Of a stretch of DNA of 64,000 nt, positions 47,201-63,121 are shown one piece after another (the first letter of the stretch is position 1; the number at the start of each line of letters is the position of its first letter). The position numbers and the translations under genes were made by a program. This stretch comes from an uncultured Spirochaetia bacterium (GTDB lineage: Bacteria; Spirochaetota; Spirochaetia; SZUA-6; Bin103), in contig CATQHW010000002.1 of assembly GCA_958296075.1 (NCBI GenBank), positions 496,001-560,000 on the forward strand. Direction: 5' to 3'. The notes under the pieces were generated by a model. It was not told where the DNA came from, did no database searches, and worked only from the letters and a program-made list of their open reading frames with translations.

Positions 47201-47677
47201 ATGGCGTTCGCGCAACTGGAGGAATACGGCGTCACCGCGGAGGTGGTGATCTTCCCGGACGCGTTCGACGCCGGCCGCGAACGGCTCTCGACCGGTGCGG
47301 TGGTCGCCGTGCGCGGCCGGGTCGACCGTTCGCGCGGCAGCAGCAAGATCTTGGCGGAAGAGATCACGTCTCCCCAGGATCTGCCCGACCGCCCTTATCG
47401 AAGCGTTCACCTGCGCCTGCAGGCCAGCGAGCAGCGCGACTTGGTGGAGTTGCGGGACCTCTGCATGAGCCGCCCCGGGCAGTGCCGGCTCTTCCTGCAT
47501 TATGGCAACGGCGCGCCGGACGCCGCCGGGAACGGGGACGGAGAGGCGGGCGCCGGAGAGGCGGACGCCGGAGAGGTGGTGATCCGCGCCGGGCCGCAGC
47601 TATCGGTGGCGAGCGACGGCGAGATGATGCGCGCCCTGGAGGCGTCGCCACTGGTGGTGGAAGTATGGGCGGAGTGA
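44210..47677 (+). CDS. dnaE: DNA polymerase III alpha subunit
   Basis: Replicative polymerase of 1155 aa, DnaE type. The PHP domain begins FIHLHVHSDHSLLDG, then LTDHGNMFG. Palm aspartates Asp400/402/404 lie in PDFDNDF; the third catalytic Asp region is KIDILGLKTL. Fingers: GPGRGSGAASLVGYCL. Then HhH, OB-fold (VAVIGIVGEVREIATRSGQRMAF) and a C-terminal acidic/glycine tail. The PHP metal residues seem kept, so it could carry proofreading, though PolB also has an exonuclease. GTG 44210; upstream frame is antisense to the peptidase gene. Overlaps the YggT-like gene by 13 bases. Confidence 0.97.
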   Translation: MPQASDFIHLHVHSDHSLLDGAATVEALAECAQRHSMSHLALTDHGNMFGVARFDRACRAAGVTPIIGCEFYLAPGSRHDRGGDHSRSHHMGLMAADEVGYRNLMALSTIGYTEGFYYRPRIDDEAIAEHAEGLIGFSGCMSGKIPMLLQQDRLDEAAELAGRYRDVFGPGRFYLELQDHGAPPAQKLQNERLLDLARRTGLPLVATNDIHYCGRDDADAQDVLICIGTNKRRSDADRLKQDHRELFFKGPAEMAGLFAELPQALAGTRAIAEQCTLQIPMPGPQMPTYEVPAGHTQESYLIALAEEGLRERYGNPTEEAQERLRYELGVIGSMGYAGYFLIVWDFIRFAREHGIPVGPGRGSGAASLVGYCLRITDIDPLRYNLLFERFLNAERVTLPDFDNDFCYERRGEVIDYITRKYGADRVAQVITFGSLKARAVVRDVARVLEIPYGEADAIAKLIPGGPTSDLGAALKQEARLQEVRERGEVYRELIDTSLKLEGLSRHASTHAAAIVIGTSALTDFVPLYRDTRTEAISTQYSHEYLEDCGLVKIDILGLKTLTLIERTLPMVRARGTELDLQTIPEDDEATFAMLGEGRSACVFQFESAGMRAVLTRVKPNCVEDLIALNALYRPGPMQFIDQFVDAKSGRRPIRHKLPQLEPILRETYGVIVYQEQVMEIARAVAGFSLGQADLLRRAMGKKKMTEMEQQRSRFVDGAIANGFEGAAATELFESLVPFAEYGFPKTHAAPYAVVAYRTAYLKANFPAEFMAANLTNEMHDTDKLAEYVTEAHELGLEVLPPSINRSAADFSVAGGRIVFGLRGIKNVGTGAVDSIVTERDNNGSYGDFVDFVSRIDQHAVNRKVIETLIRVGAFDGLGHHRATLWENLERMLEAVDAERQRTAHGQQDLFAAYEEVQDAKPELAEHQEWDRAAMLQDERDHLGMYFTGHPLDDYRELRPAKGIAELTTLDSRPNGSGVAVIGIVGEVREIATRSGQRMAFAQLEEYGVTAEVVIFPDAFDAGRERLSTGAVVAVRGRVDRSRGSSKILAEEITSPQDLPDRPYRSVHLRLQASEQRDLVELRDLCMSRPGQCRLFLHYGNGAPDAAGNGDGEAGAGEADAGEVVIRAGPQLSVASDGEMMRALEASPLVVEVWAE

Positions 47678-48282
47678 CCGATCTGTTCCGGCTGCTGCAG
47701 GCGGTGGCGCTGGTCTACTTGGTGCTGGTCGCGCTGCGGATCATCGTCACGTGGTTCCGCGGCGCCGAGCACAGCGCGCCGACCGAGCTCCTGGCCCGCG
47801 TGACCGACCCCTATCTGCGGTGGTTCCGGCGCCTGCGGTTCCTGCAGATCGGCGTGCTCGACTTCTCGCCGGCGGCGGCGGTCCTGACCCTGATCGTCGC
47901 CGGCAACCTGCTGCAGCGGCTGGCGGCCTCCCAACGCGTCACGGTCGGCATCATCCTGGCGCAGGTCCTCCTGGTCACCTGGTCGGCGGCGTCGGTGCTG
48001 GTGGTCGTGTTCATGGTCATGTCGGTGGCGCGCGCGTTCATCGCCGCGATGCGCTGGGAGCATGGCGGTGGACTGTTGAACATGCTCGACCACACCCTGC
48101 AGCCGATGGTCACCTTCGTGTCCCGCCGGGTGTCGCTGGGCCGGTGGGTCATGGAGCGGAGTCAGACGGTGCAGAAGGTGGCCTACCTCAGCCTGATCGC
48201 GGCGCTGCTGCTGCTGGTGTTGGTCGCCGGCGGCGTGGTGGTGCGCTGGGCGGTCGCGCAGTTCATGAGCTCGCCGTTCTGA
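47665..48282 (+). CDS. YggT-family-like membrane protein
   Basis: 205 aa, about five membrane helices. Each half has YggT-like order: a long N-terminal helix (LLQAVALVYLVLVALRIIVTWF), the loop DPYLRWFRRLRFLQIGVLDFSP (a characteristic YggT stretch) and a helix; the second half has LDHTLQPMVTFVSRRVSLG and LLLVLVAGGVVVRWAV. YggT proteins are linked to osmotic shock tolerance or division-plane placement in some bacteria. ATG 47665 lies inside the end of dnaE, so the two are co-translated. Confidence 0.8.
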   Translation: MGGVTDLFRLLQAVALVYLVLVALRIIVTWFRGAEHSAPTELLARVTDPYLRWFRRLRFLQIGVLDFSPAAAVLTLIVAGNLLQRLAASQRVTVGIILAQVLLVTWSAASVLVVVFMVMSVARAFIAAMRWEHGGGLLNMLDHTLQPMVTFVSRRVSLGRWVMERSQTVQKVAYLSLIAALLLLVLVAGGVVVRWAVAQFMSSPF

Positions 48283-48356
48283 GCGGGGCCGCGCACGCGG
48301 GAATCGGCGCTGGGCGCGCCGAACGCCCCGGCGCGGCGCTCGCCTGGGACGACGAC

Positions 48357-50405
48357 GTGGCAGCGCTTCGCGGCGTCGGCGCCGCCACGCGGGAACGTCT
48401 GGCCCGGCTTGGCGTGCGCACCGTCGGCGATCTGCTGACCCACCTGCCGCGCGGATACCAGGACCGCCGGCGGCTGTTGCCGCTGGCCCAGGTCGCTTCC
48501 GGCAGCGACGCCTGCGTGAGCGCCACCGTGGTGCGCGTCGGATCGTTCCGTCATCGCGGCCGCCGCACGCCGGCGATCACGATCGCCGACGACGCCGGCG
48601 ATGCCGCCACGCTGTACGCGTTCGGCCGGCCGCAGTTCGGCCGGTCGCTGCTGCCCGGCCAGCGGGTGCTGGTGTACGGCCGGTTCGATCGCCGCGGCGG
48701 CCGGCTGTCGGCCGGCAGCTTCGAACTCATGTGCCCGCAGGAGGCGGCCGCCGGGGCGCTGGTGCCGGTCTATCCTGCCACCGCCGGGCTCACGCAACCG
48801 GCGCTGCGGCGCATGGTCGATGCGGTTCTGGCGGCCGCTGCGCCGCCGGAACCGTTTCGCGTTCCGGCCGAGACGGCGGCCGCCCGCCGCCTGCCGGACA
48901 AGGCGCAGGCGCTGGCGTGCGTGCACCGGCCGGCGAGCCTGGAGTCGGCGGAGGATGCGCGCCGCGCGCTGGCCTACGAGGAATTGTTCCTGCTGCATCT
49001 CCAACTGGCGCGCCGCTCGCCGGCCGGCCGGCCGCGGCCGGTGCGCCGGCGGGCCGGCCGGCTGCAGGCGGCGATGATCGAGCGGTTGCCGTTCGCGCTG
49101 ACCGACTCCCAGCGCACCGCCTTGGCGGAAATCGACGCGGATCTCTACGGGCCGCGCACTTCGGCGCGGCTGCTGCAGGGCGACGTCGGCTGCGGCAAGA
49201 CCCTGGTGGCGCTGCTCGCGGCGGCCGGCGTGGTCGATGCCGGCCAGCAGGCGGCGATCGTGGTCCCGTCGGAAGCGCTCTGCTTCCAGCACGCGGAAAC
49301 CGCCTCGCGGCTGCTGGAGCCGCTCGGCGTGCGGCTCGGGCTGCTGTCCGGCAGCACCGACCGGGCGGCCCGAGTGCTCCTGCTTGCGACCCTTGCCGCC
49401 GGCGGCGTCGACGTGCTGGTGAGCACGCACGCGGTGCTCTCGGAACCGGTCCGCTTCGCCGACCTGGGACTGGTGGTGATCGACGAGCAGCACAAGTTCG
49501 GGGTCGCCCAGCGCGCGGCCGTCGCCGCCAAGGCGCCCGCCGGCGACCTGATCCTGATGACCGCCACGCCGATTCCGCGCACCCTGGCGCTCACCTTCTA
49601 CGGCGACCTGACGCTCACCTCCATCGACGAGCAGCCGCCCGGCCGGCCGCCGCTGCGTACCCACCTGGTGCGCGGGGATCACCGGGAGCGGGTCTACCGG
49701 CACGTCGAATCCGAGCTGGCCGCCGGCCGCCAAGCCTATTTCGTCTGCCCGTCGATCGGCGGCGACGGCGCGGCGCCGGACGATACCGGCGATCTGTTCG
49801 CCGGCGCGCACCCACCGGCGGCCGCACCCGCCGCCGGCGCGAGCGATTCGTCCGCATCGGCGCGGGCGCTGCACACGCGCCTGCGGGAGCGGTTCGCCGG
49901 GCACCGGATCGGGCTTGTCCACGGCGCCATGGCCGCCGCCGAGCAGCGCGCGGTCCTGAGCGCGTTTCATGCCGGCGCCGTCAACGCGTTGGTGGCGACT
50001 ACCGTGGTCGAGGTGGGACTCGACGTGCCGAACGCTACCTGCATGGTGGTCGAACATGCCGAACGCTTCGGCCTGGCGGCGCTGCATCAGTTGCGCGGCC
50101 GCGTCGGCCGCGGCGCCGATCACGCGTATGCCTTCTTCATCTTCGGGAGCGAGCTCACCCCGCAGGCGGTTGAGCGGTTGCGGGCGCTCAAGGAACACGC
50201 CGACGGCTTCGCGCTGGCCGATCTCGATCTGGCGCTGCGCGGGCCGGGCGAGCTGTCCGGCACGCGCCAGGCGGGGATGCCGCCGTTGCGGTTCGCGCGT
50301 CTGGCCGCCGACCTGGACCTGATGCGCGAAGCGCAGGCGGACGCGCGCCGCCACCATCGCGCCGGCGGCGGGGCGCCGGACGGCGGGCGACCTGCATGCG
50401 GGTGA
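48357..50405 (+). CDS. recG: ATP-dependent DNA helicase RecG
   Basis: Reverses stalled replication forks and acts on Holliday junctions. About 682 aa. N-terminal wedge: GVGAATRERLARLGVRTVGDLL and PRGYQDRR; helicase motifs: QGDVGCGKT (I), DEQHKFGVAQR (II), MTATPIPRTLALT (III), then FVCPSIGG, VHGAMAAAEQ, ATTVVEVGLDVPNAT (V), HQLRGRVGRG (VI). The start is uncertain: GTG 48357 is the only good start codon near the beginning of homology. The acidic-alanine loop at 49780-49860 is an insertion. Overlaps rsmD. Confidence 0.93.
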   Translation: MAALRGVGAATRERLARLGVRTVGDLLTHLPRGYQDRRRLLPLAQVASGSDACVSATVVRVGSFRHRGRRTPAITIADDAGDAATLYAFGRPQFGRSLLPGQRVLVYGRFDRRGGRLSAGSFELMCPQEAAAGALVPVYPATAGLTQPALRRMVDAVLAAAAPPEPFRVPAETAAARRLPDKAQALACVHRPASLESAEDARRALAYEELFLLHLQLARRSPAGRPRPVRRRAGRLQAAMIERLPFALTDSQRTALAEIDADLYGPRTSARLLQGDVGCGKTLVALLAAAGVVDAGQQAAIVVPSEALCFQHAETASRLLEPLGVRLGLLSGSTDRAARVLLLATLAAGGVDVLVSTHAVLSEPVRFADLGLVVIDEQHKFGVAQRAAVAAKAPAGDLILMTATPIPRTLALTFYGDLTLTSIDEQPPGRPPLRTHLVRGDHRERVYRHVESELAAGRQAYFVCPSIGGDGAAPDDTGDLFAGAHPPAAAPAAGASDSSASARALHTRLRERFAGHRIGLVHGAMAAAEQRAVLSAFHAGAVNALVATTVVEVGLDVPNATCMVVEHAERFGLAALHQLRGRVGRGADHAYAFFIFGSELTPQAVERLRALKEHADGFALADLDLALRGPGELSGTRQAGMPPLRFARLAADLDLMREAQADARRHHRAGGGAPDGGRPACG

Positions 50406-50971
50406 CCGGCGGCGCGGCCCGCGGGCGCGCGCTCAGCGTGCCGGCCGGCGTCCGGCCGATGACCGCCCGCATGCGGGAGGCGCTGTTCGTGATCCTCGGC
50501 GCCGTACTCGGCGGCGTGCCGGGCGCGATCGACGGCGGCGTGCGCGGCCGCTCGTTCCTGGACCTGTTCGCGGGTTCGGGGCTCCTCTCGGCAGAGGCGG
50601 CCTCCCGCGGCGCGCGGCCGATCGTCGCGGTGGAGCGCGACGCGCGCAAACGGCGCACGATCCGCGAGAACGTCGCCGACGCCACGGCCGGCGCGGAGGC
50701 AACGGTGATCACCGCGCCGGCCGAACGGTTCGTCGTCGCCGCCGGCAGGCGTGGACAGCGGTTCGACGTCGTCTGTGTCGATCCTCCCTACCGGTACCGG
50801 CATAAGCAGGGGCTGCTCGCCGCGCTGGCGCAGGCGGACATCGTGGCAGCGACCGGCTGCCTGGTTCTCCACTGCCCGGCGCGCGACCCGCTCGACAGCG
50901 CGGCCGTGCCGCTTACGCTGATCGACCGCCGCCGCTACGGGCAATCCGCGCTGCTGCTGTTCCGGCCGTGA
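50396..50971 (+). CDS. rsmD: 16S rRNA (guanine966-N2)-methyltransferase
   Basis: 191-aa Rossmann methyltransferase that modifies G966 of 16S rRNA (E. coli numbering). Seen: [13 protein letters not shown] at the start, [15 protein letters not shown] loop [15 protein letters not shown], and catalytic motif VDPPYRY (DPPY). The ATG 50396 overlaps recG by 10 bases. Helps small-subunit decoding accuracy. Usual length for the family. Confidence 0.92.
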   Translation: MRVTGGAARGRALSVPAGVRPMTARMREALFVILGAVLGGVPGAIDGGVRGRSFLDLFAGSGLLSAEAASRGARPIVAVERDARKRRTIRENVADATAGAEATVITAPAERFVVAAGRRGQRFDVVCVDPPYRYRHKQGLLAALAQADIVAATGCLVLHCPARDPLDSAAVPLTLIDRRRYGQSALLLFRP

Positions 50972-51004
50972 CGGGCGCCGCCCCTCGGCCCCGGCCGGCA
51001 GGGG

Positions 51005-51034
51005 TTGCAGCGCCCCGCGCATCGGTAGTAACCT
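51005..51034 (+). promoter_or_regulatory. Sigma-70-like promoter before tRNA-Thr
   Basis: TTGCAG (51005-51010), 18-bp gap, TAACCT (51029-51034), with a transcript start expected near 51041. The tRNA begins at 51055. A match of medium quality. Confidence 0.45.
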
Positions 51035-51054
51035 GCAGCCATGCACGAGGGGCT

Positions 51055-51127
51055 GCCTCTGTAGCTCAGCAGGTAGAGCACCTCCATGGTAAGGAGGGGG
51101 TCACCGGTTCAAGTCCGGTCGGAGGCT
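51055..51127 (+). tRNA. tRNA-Thr (GGT anticodon)
   Basis: 73-nt cloverleaf. Acceptor GCCTCTG pairs with CGGAGGC (one T-G pair), D stem GCTC/GAGC, anticodon stem CCTCC/GGAGG with loop ATGGTAA (anticodon GGT), T stem ACCGG/CCGGT with loop TTCAAGT. Discriminator T; CCA is not encoded. It is followed by rpmG, as in other spirochaetes. Confidence 0.95.
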
Positions 51128-51165
51128 CGTTGAGGGCCGTCCGCTCAGGGGTGACGTGCGTCCGC

Positions 51166-51194
51166 TTGACACGCGCCCGCGTTTCTCGTATTCC
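51166..51194 (+). promoter_or_regulatory. Sigma-70 promoter before rpmG
   Basis: TTGACA (51166-51171), 17-bp spacer, TATTCC (51189-51194). A strong match just upstream of rpmG, so the translation operon can start here as well as upstream of the tRNA. Confidence 0.75.
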
Positions 51195-51225
51195 TGTATC
51201 ACCCTTCGGCAACGGAGTACTCTCG

Positions 51226-51405
51226 ATGGCCAAGACCAAGGTGGTGGAGTTGGTGGCGCTGGCGTGCACGGAGCACGACGGCCTGGAACTTCGCAACTAC
51301 ACGACGACCAAGAATCGTCGCAATACGCAGGGCAAGCTGGAGCTCAGGAAGTACTGCGCCCGCTGCCGTACCCACACGGTGCATCGGGAGACCCGGGTCA
51401 AGTAG
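51226..51405 (+). CDS. rpmG: 50S ribosomal protein L33
   Basis: 59 aa, large-subunit protein. Starts [12 protein letters not shown], then [21 protein letters not shown]. It has Cys14 and His17 (CTEH) and a later CARC pair (Cys44, Cys47). Zinc-binding L33 uses two CxxC pairs; here the first pair reads CxxH. RBS GGAG sits nine bases before ATG 51226. The gene is followed by tRNA-Trp. Confidence 0.95.
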   Translation: MAKTKVVELVALACTEHDGLELRNYTTTKNRRNTQGKLELRKYCARCRTHTVHRETRVK

Positions 51406-51469
51406 CCGGCGGCGTTCTTGAGACGGTTCGGGATCGAGGGCGAGCGGGCGCTGGACGAACGCATCGAAA

Positions 51470-51544
51470 AGGCCAGTAGCTCCAACTGGTTAGAGCGCCG
51501 GTCTCCAAAACCGGATGTTGCAGGTTCGAATCCTGCCTGGCCTG
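51470..51544 (+). tRNA. tRNA-Trp (CCA anticodon)
   Basis: 75-nt cloverleaf. Acceptor AGGCCAG pairs fully with CTGGCCT, D stem GCTC/GAGC, anticodon stem CCGGT/ACCGG with loop CTCCAAA (anticodon CCA), T stem GCAGG/CCTGC with loop TTCGAAT. Discriminator G; CCA tail not encoded. Lies between rpmG and secE, a common arrangement. Confidence 0.96.
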
Positions 51545-51568
51545 GAAGCGAGTTGAGGAAGCGATAGC

Positions 51569-51748
51569 GTGGGTCGGATCATTCAGTTCTTTCGCGAGAG
51601 CTACGCGGAGCTGCGCAAAGTGGCGTGGCCGAGCCGCGAAGAGGTCGCGAGCTCGACGAAGGTGGTGCTGGTGTCGGTCTGTCTCATCGCGCTCGCGCTG
51701 GGGCTGATCGACTTCCTGCTGTTCCAGGCGATCGATCTGGTCTTCTGA
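51569..51748 (+). CDS. secE: Preprotein translocase subunit SecE
   Basis: 59-aa single-span membrane protein that clamps SecY. Amphipathic N-terminus GRIIQFFRESYAELRKVAWPSR (the VAWPSR motif is the SecE hallmark) and a membrane helix VVLVSVCLIALALGLIDFLL. GTG 51569 follows TTGAGGAAGC. Starts 24 bases after tRNA-Trp and ends 58 bases before nusG. Confidence 0.94.
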   Translation: MGRIIQFFRESYAELRKVAWPSREEVASSTKVVLVSVCLIALALGLIDFLLFQAIDLVF

Positions 51749-51806
51749 AGCGGCAGGACGCAGAATCGCAACGGCTGGAAGGAACGGCTGAGGACGGGTT
51801 GCACGA

Positions 51807-52364
51807 ATGGCGAAGGGTTGGTACGTGGTCCACACCTACTCCGGGTTCGAGAACAAGGTGCACAAGCACTTGGCGCGGTTGATCGAGTCGTCGCGCATGC
51901 AGAACCACCTGTTCGATGCCAAGGTGCCGGCGGAGGACGTCGTAGAGGTCAAGGACGGCAAGAAGAAGGTGACATCCCGGAAGTTCCTGCCCGGCTACAT
52001 CCTGGTGGAGATGGACCTGGAAGGGGACGCGTGGATGGACGTGTGCGCGGCGGTCCGCCAGATTCAGGGGGTGACCGGCTTCGTCGGCGCCACCAAGAAC
52101 CGCAAGCCGCAGCCGATCTCCTCGGATGAGGCGCGCGATCTGCTGCAGAAGGCGGGAGAGATCAAGAGCGGCGACCGCACCCTGCGGCCCAAGCAGTCGT
52201 TCGTGATCGGCGAAAGCGTGCGCATCATCGACGGCCCGTTCGACTCGTTCACCGGCGCGGTGGAAGAGATCAACGAAGAAAAGGCGAAGCTGCGCGTGAT
52301 GGTCGGCATCTTCGGGCGCTCCACGCCCGTGGAACTCGACTTCATGCAGGTAGAGAAGGTCTGA
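51807..52364 (+). CDS. nusG: Transcription termination/antitermination factor NusG
   Basis: 185 aa; links RNA polymerase with Rho or ribosomes. NGN domain starts [16 protein letters not shown], then [12 protein letters not shown] and [11 protein letters not shown] domain at the end has [16 protein letters not shown] and [21 protein letters not shown] 51807. Usual place between secE and rplK. Confidence 0.97.
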   Translation: MAKGWYVVHTYSGFENKVHKHLARLIESSRMQNHLFDAKVPAEDVVEVKDGKKKVTSRKFLPGYILVEMDLEGDAWMDVCAAVRQIQGVTGFVGATKNRKPQPISSDEARDLLQKAGEIKSGDRTLRPKQSFVIGESVRIIDGPFDSFTGAVEEINEEKAKLRVMVGIFGRSTPVELDFMQVEKV

Positions 52365-52377
52365 AGGAGCGTCAAAC

Positions 52378-52809
52378 ATGGCCAAGAAACGGATCGCCGC
52401 GGTGGTCAAGGTGCAGGTGCCGGCGGGGCAGGCGACGCCGGCGCCGCCCGTGGGGCCGGCGCTCGGCCCGCACGGCGTGAGCGCGCCGATGTTCGTACAG
52501 CAGTTCAACGAGCGGACGAAGGGACTGGAGCCGGGGCTGACGACCCCCGTGGAGATCACGATATACGCCGACAAGACCTTTACCTTCGTGACCAGGACGC
52601 CGCCGGCGGCGGTGCTGATCCGCAAGGCGTGCGGCCTGGAGAAAGGCTCGCCGGAGCCCAACAAGGAGAAGGTCGCCACCATCTCGCGCGCGCAGCTCCT
52701 GGAGATCGCCCGGACCAAGCGCCCCGACCTCAACGCCCTGAACGACGATGCCGCCGTGTCGATCATCGCCGGGACCGCCCGCAGCATGGGCGTCACGGTC
52801 GAAGCCTGA
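52378..52809 (+). CDS. rplK: 50S ribosomal protein L11
   Basis: 143 aa, the GTPase-associated centre of the 50S subunit. Starts [32 protein letters not shown] and the RNA-binding C-terminal domain ([30 protein letters not shown]) are all present. RBS GAAGGAG precedes ATG 52378. Confidence 0.98.
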   Translation: MAKKRIAAVVKVQVPAGQATPAPPVGPALGPHGVSAPMFVQQFNERTKGLEPGLTTPVEITIYADKTFTFVTRTPPAAVLIRKACGLEKGSPEPNKEKVATISRAQLLEIARTKRPDLNALNDDAAVSIIAGTARSMGVTVEA

Positions 52810-52840
52810 TCGGACCCGGTACGGAAAAGGAGACGAGTGC

Positions 52841-53512
52841 ATGGCACGGAACGGCAAGCGCTACCGGGCCGCCTATGAGGCGATCGACCGGCAGCGCACC
52901 TATCCGGTGGAGGATGGCTTGAAGCTGCTGAAGAGTCTGCCGCCGGCGAACTTCGATGAGACCGTGGAGGTCGCCGTACGCGTTACGCTCAAGGGAAACC
53001 AGACGGTGCGCGACACGATGGTGCTGCCGCACAGCTTCGAGCAGGAGCAGCGCATCCTGGTCTTCGCCGAAGGCGACAAGGCGCGGGAGGCGGAGGAGGC
53101 CGGCGCCGCCTACGTGGGCGGCCAGGACCTGATCGACCGTATCCGCGACGGCTGGCTGGACTTCGACGTGACCGTGGCGACGCCCGACATGATGCGCAGC
53201 GTCGGCCGGCTTGGCCCGATCCTGGGCCGGCGCGGCCTGATGCCGAATCCGAAGACGCGCACGGTCACCCAGGACGTGGCCGGCACCATAGCCGAGCTGA
53301 AGCGCGGGCGGGTGGAGTTCCGCGCCGATCGCACCGGGGTCGTTCACCTGCCGATCGGCAAGCTCGCCATGGGTGTCGAAGCGCTGGCCGAAAACGCGCG
53401 CTCGGTGATTTCGGAAGTGGAGCGCAAGCGGCCGGCCGACACCAAGGGCGACTTCCTGCGGAGCATCGCGGTCTGTACGACGATGAGCCCGGGCGTGAAG
53501 GTGGCGGTATGA
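52841..53512 (+). CDS. rplA: 50S ribosomal protein L1
   Basis: 223 aa. Binds 23S rRNA at the L1 stalk and, in many bacteria, represses its own operon. Seen: GKRYRAAYEAIDR, NFDETVEVAVRVTLK, GRRGLMPNPKTRTVT (the L1 signature). ATG 52841 follows AAAGGAGA. Its end overlaps rplJ by ATGA. Confidence 0.98.
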   Translation: MARNGKRYRAAYEAIDRQRTYPVEDGLKLLKSLPPANFDETVEVAVRVTLKGNQTVRDTMVLPHSFEQEQRILVFAEGDKAREAEEAGAAYVGGQDLIDRIRDGWLDFDVTVATPDMMRSVGRLGPILGRRGLMPNPKTRTVTQDVAGTIAELKRGRVEFRADRTGVVHLPIGKLAMGVEALAENARSVISEVERKRPADTKGDFLRSIAVCTTMSPGVKVAV

Positions 53513-54084
53513 GCGACGCCTCGAGCCCCCCGGAAGCGGTCGCCGCGCGCGAGCCGCAGCAGTACAAGATCGAAGCGGTGGCCAGCCTGCGCCAGATGTT
53601 GGAGCGGACGCCGAACGCCGTGTACGCGGACTACACCGGCCTGGACGTCGACGCGATGGCCGCGCTGCGGCGGGCGCTAGGCGAACAGGACGCCAAGCTG
53701 CGGGTGGTGAAGAACCGGTTTCTGCGGATCGCCCTCGATTCGATGGAGCTACCGACTTCCGACGCGTGCCTGACCGGCCCGACGGTGGTCGCGACCCTGG
53801 GCAGGGAGCCGAGCGCCGCCTGCAAGGTGCTCGTCGCCGCGCGGCGTGAGTGGCCGCTGGTGATCAAGGGGGCGATGGTCGACGGCCAGATCCTCGACCC
53901 GGCGCAGGTCGAGGCGTTCGCCGCCCTGCCGTCCCGCGAGCAGTTGTACGCTATGCTGTTGAGCGCCATGAACGGACCGGTCCGCTCGGTGGCCGGAGTA
54001 TTGCAGGGGGTGATCCGCAAGCTTATCGGCACGCTGCAGGCGGTCGCCGATCAGGGCGGCGCTGCGCATGAAGCAGACGGTTGA
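53509..54084 (+). CDS. rplJ: 50S ribosomal protein L10
   Basis: 191 aa, base of the L7/L12 stalk. Seen: [33 protein letters not shown] and the helix that binds L12 near the C-terminus. ATG 53509 overlaps rplA (ATGA); no L10 leader gap exists, so control must come from upstream. Confidence 0.96.
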   Translation: MSDASSPPEAVAAREPQQYKIEAVASLRQMLERTPNAVYADYTGLDVDAMAALRRALGEQDAKLRVVKNRFLRIALDSMELPTSDACLTGPTVVATLGREPSAACKVLVAARREWPLVIKGAMVDGQILDPAQVEAFAALPSREQLYAMLLSAMNGPVRSVAGVLQGVIRKLIGTLQAVADQGGAAHEADG

Positions 54085-54124
54085 CACGTCGACCGACAAG
54101 AAACGAAAAGCACAGGAGCAGACG

Positions 54125-54508
<384 letters not shown>

Positions 54509-54576
54509 CCGCGCCCACGACCACCGATCGACAACGGAACCGACGCGTCTCATCCCCGCTGACAGGAGGAGCATGC

Positions 54577-58071
<3,495 letters not shown>

Positions 58072-58122
58072 TGGGCGTTCGCGGTCGGCGGCCGCAGAGA
58101 TCCGACAGGAGGGGAGTAGCTC

Positions 58123-62385
<4,263 letters not shown>

Positions 62386-62457
62386 TCAGGGAGACCGGCT
62401 TGGCCCAGGCGACCGCCCCGGGGGGAAGCTGCTCCGCTTGACGTGCGGCGCCCGGCT

Positions 62458-62583
62458 CGGTTACCCTACGCTGTGGCGGGCCCGAAGCGGAGGCGGTGGG
62501 GCACGCGCGCTCATCGCCGTGCTGCCCAGAAAAGTAGGTCGGGGGTGCTTGACGCCCCCGTGTCGCAGCGCGTAGGGTAGCCG
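62458..62583. repeat. 14-bp inverted repeats about 98 bp apart
   Basis: CGGTTACCCTACGC (62458-62471) and GCGTAGGGTAGCCG (62570-62583) match as inverted copies at 13 of 14 positions. They flank the second promoter-like site. They could be ends of a small inserted element or two operator copies; no target-site duplication is obvious. Confidence 0.5.
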
Positions 62584-62630
62584 CTCGGTTTCTTGCAAGC
62601 CGCAGATACCGCAGTCAGCTTGAATCGCAT

Positions 62631-62649
62631 GCCGGCGGTGCCCGCCGGC
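62631..62649 (+). promoter_or_regulatory. Leader hairpin before rpsL
   Basis: GCCGGCGG-TGC-CCGCCGGC, a perfect 8-bp stem with a 3-base loop, 55 bases before the rpsL GTG. No T-run follows, so it is more likely an mRNA leader structure than a terminator. Confidence 0.5.
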
Positions 62650-62703
62650 CGAAAGGGTGGTGCCCATGAAGTGGGCGGTTCGTTGGAGTATGAGGAGACA
62701 GGA

Positions 62704-63078
62704 GTGCCGACGATAAATCAGCTCGTCCGTAACGGGCGCAAGCGCAGCACCAAGACCAGCAAGAGCCCCGCGCTGCAGTCGTGCCCGCAGAAGCGCGGCG
62801 TGTGCACGCGGGTGATGATCGTCACACCGCGTAAGCCGAACTCCGCCCTCCGCAAGGTGGCCCGCGTACGGCTGGTCAGCGGCGTCGAGGTGACCGCATA
62901 CATCCCGGGGATCGGACACAACCTGCAGGAACACTCCGTGGTGCTGATCCGCGGCGGGCGCGTCAAGGATCTGGCCGGTGTCCGTTACCACGTCGTGCGC
63001 GGAGCCAAGGACACGCTCGGTGTCGACGATCGGCGGCGCGCACGATCGAAGTACGGCACCAAGCGCCCCAAGACCTGA
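62704..63078 (+). CDS. rpsL: 30S ribosomal protein S12
   Basis: 124 aa. Starts at GTG 62704 ([12 protein letters not shown]) after GGAGACAGGA; length matches the family. The decoding loop reads [11 protein letters not shown], with Arg43 where most bacteria have Lys43; the second loop GVKD-type Lys ([12 protein letters not shown]) is kept. Arg43 gives streptomycin resistance in other species. Followed by rpsG. Confidence 0.98.
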   Translation: MPTINQLVRNGRKRSTKTSKSPALQSCPQKRGVCTRVMIVTPRKPNSALRKVARVRLVSGVEVTAYIPGIGHNLQEHSVVLIRGGRVKDLAGVRYHVVRGAKDTLGVDDRRRARSKYGTKRPKT

Positions 63079-63121
63079 CGGTCGGCCGCATCGCAACCGG
63101 GAAACGCAGGGAGTCGACGGA

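Larger units (their letters stand above)
62386..62703. other. 318-bp rpoC-rpsL gap with promoter-like sites and inverted repeats
   Basis: Holds two TTGACG -35 boxes: 62438-62443 (17 bp before TTACCC at 62461) and 62549-62554 (18 bp before TAGGGT at 62573-62578). The second lies in a GGGGGTG/CGCCCCC hairpin (62541-62559). A 14-bp inverted repeat and a leader hairpin are listed apart. No gene seen. Confidence 0.55.

Noticed and set aside
44813-47500. Long minus-strand open frame antisense to dnaE
   Set aside because: Same cause: codon-bias mirror of dnaE, no family motif, no ribosome site.
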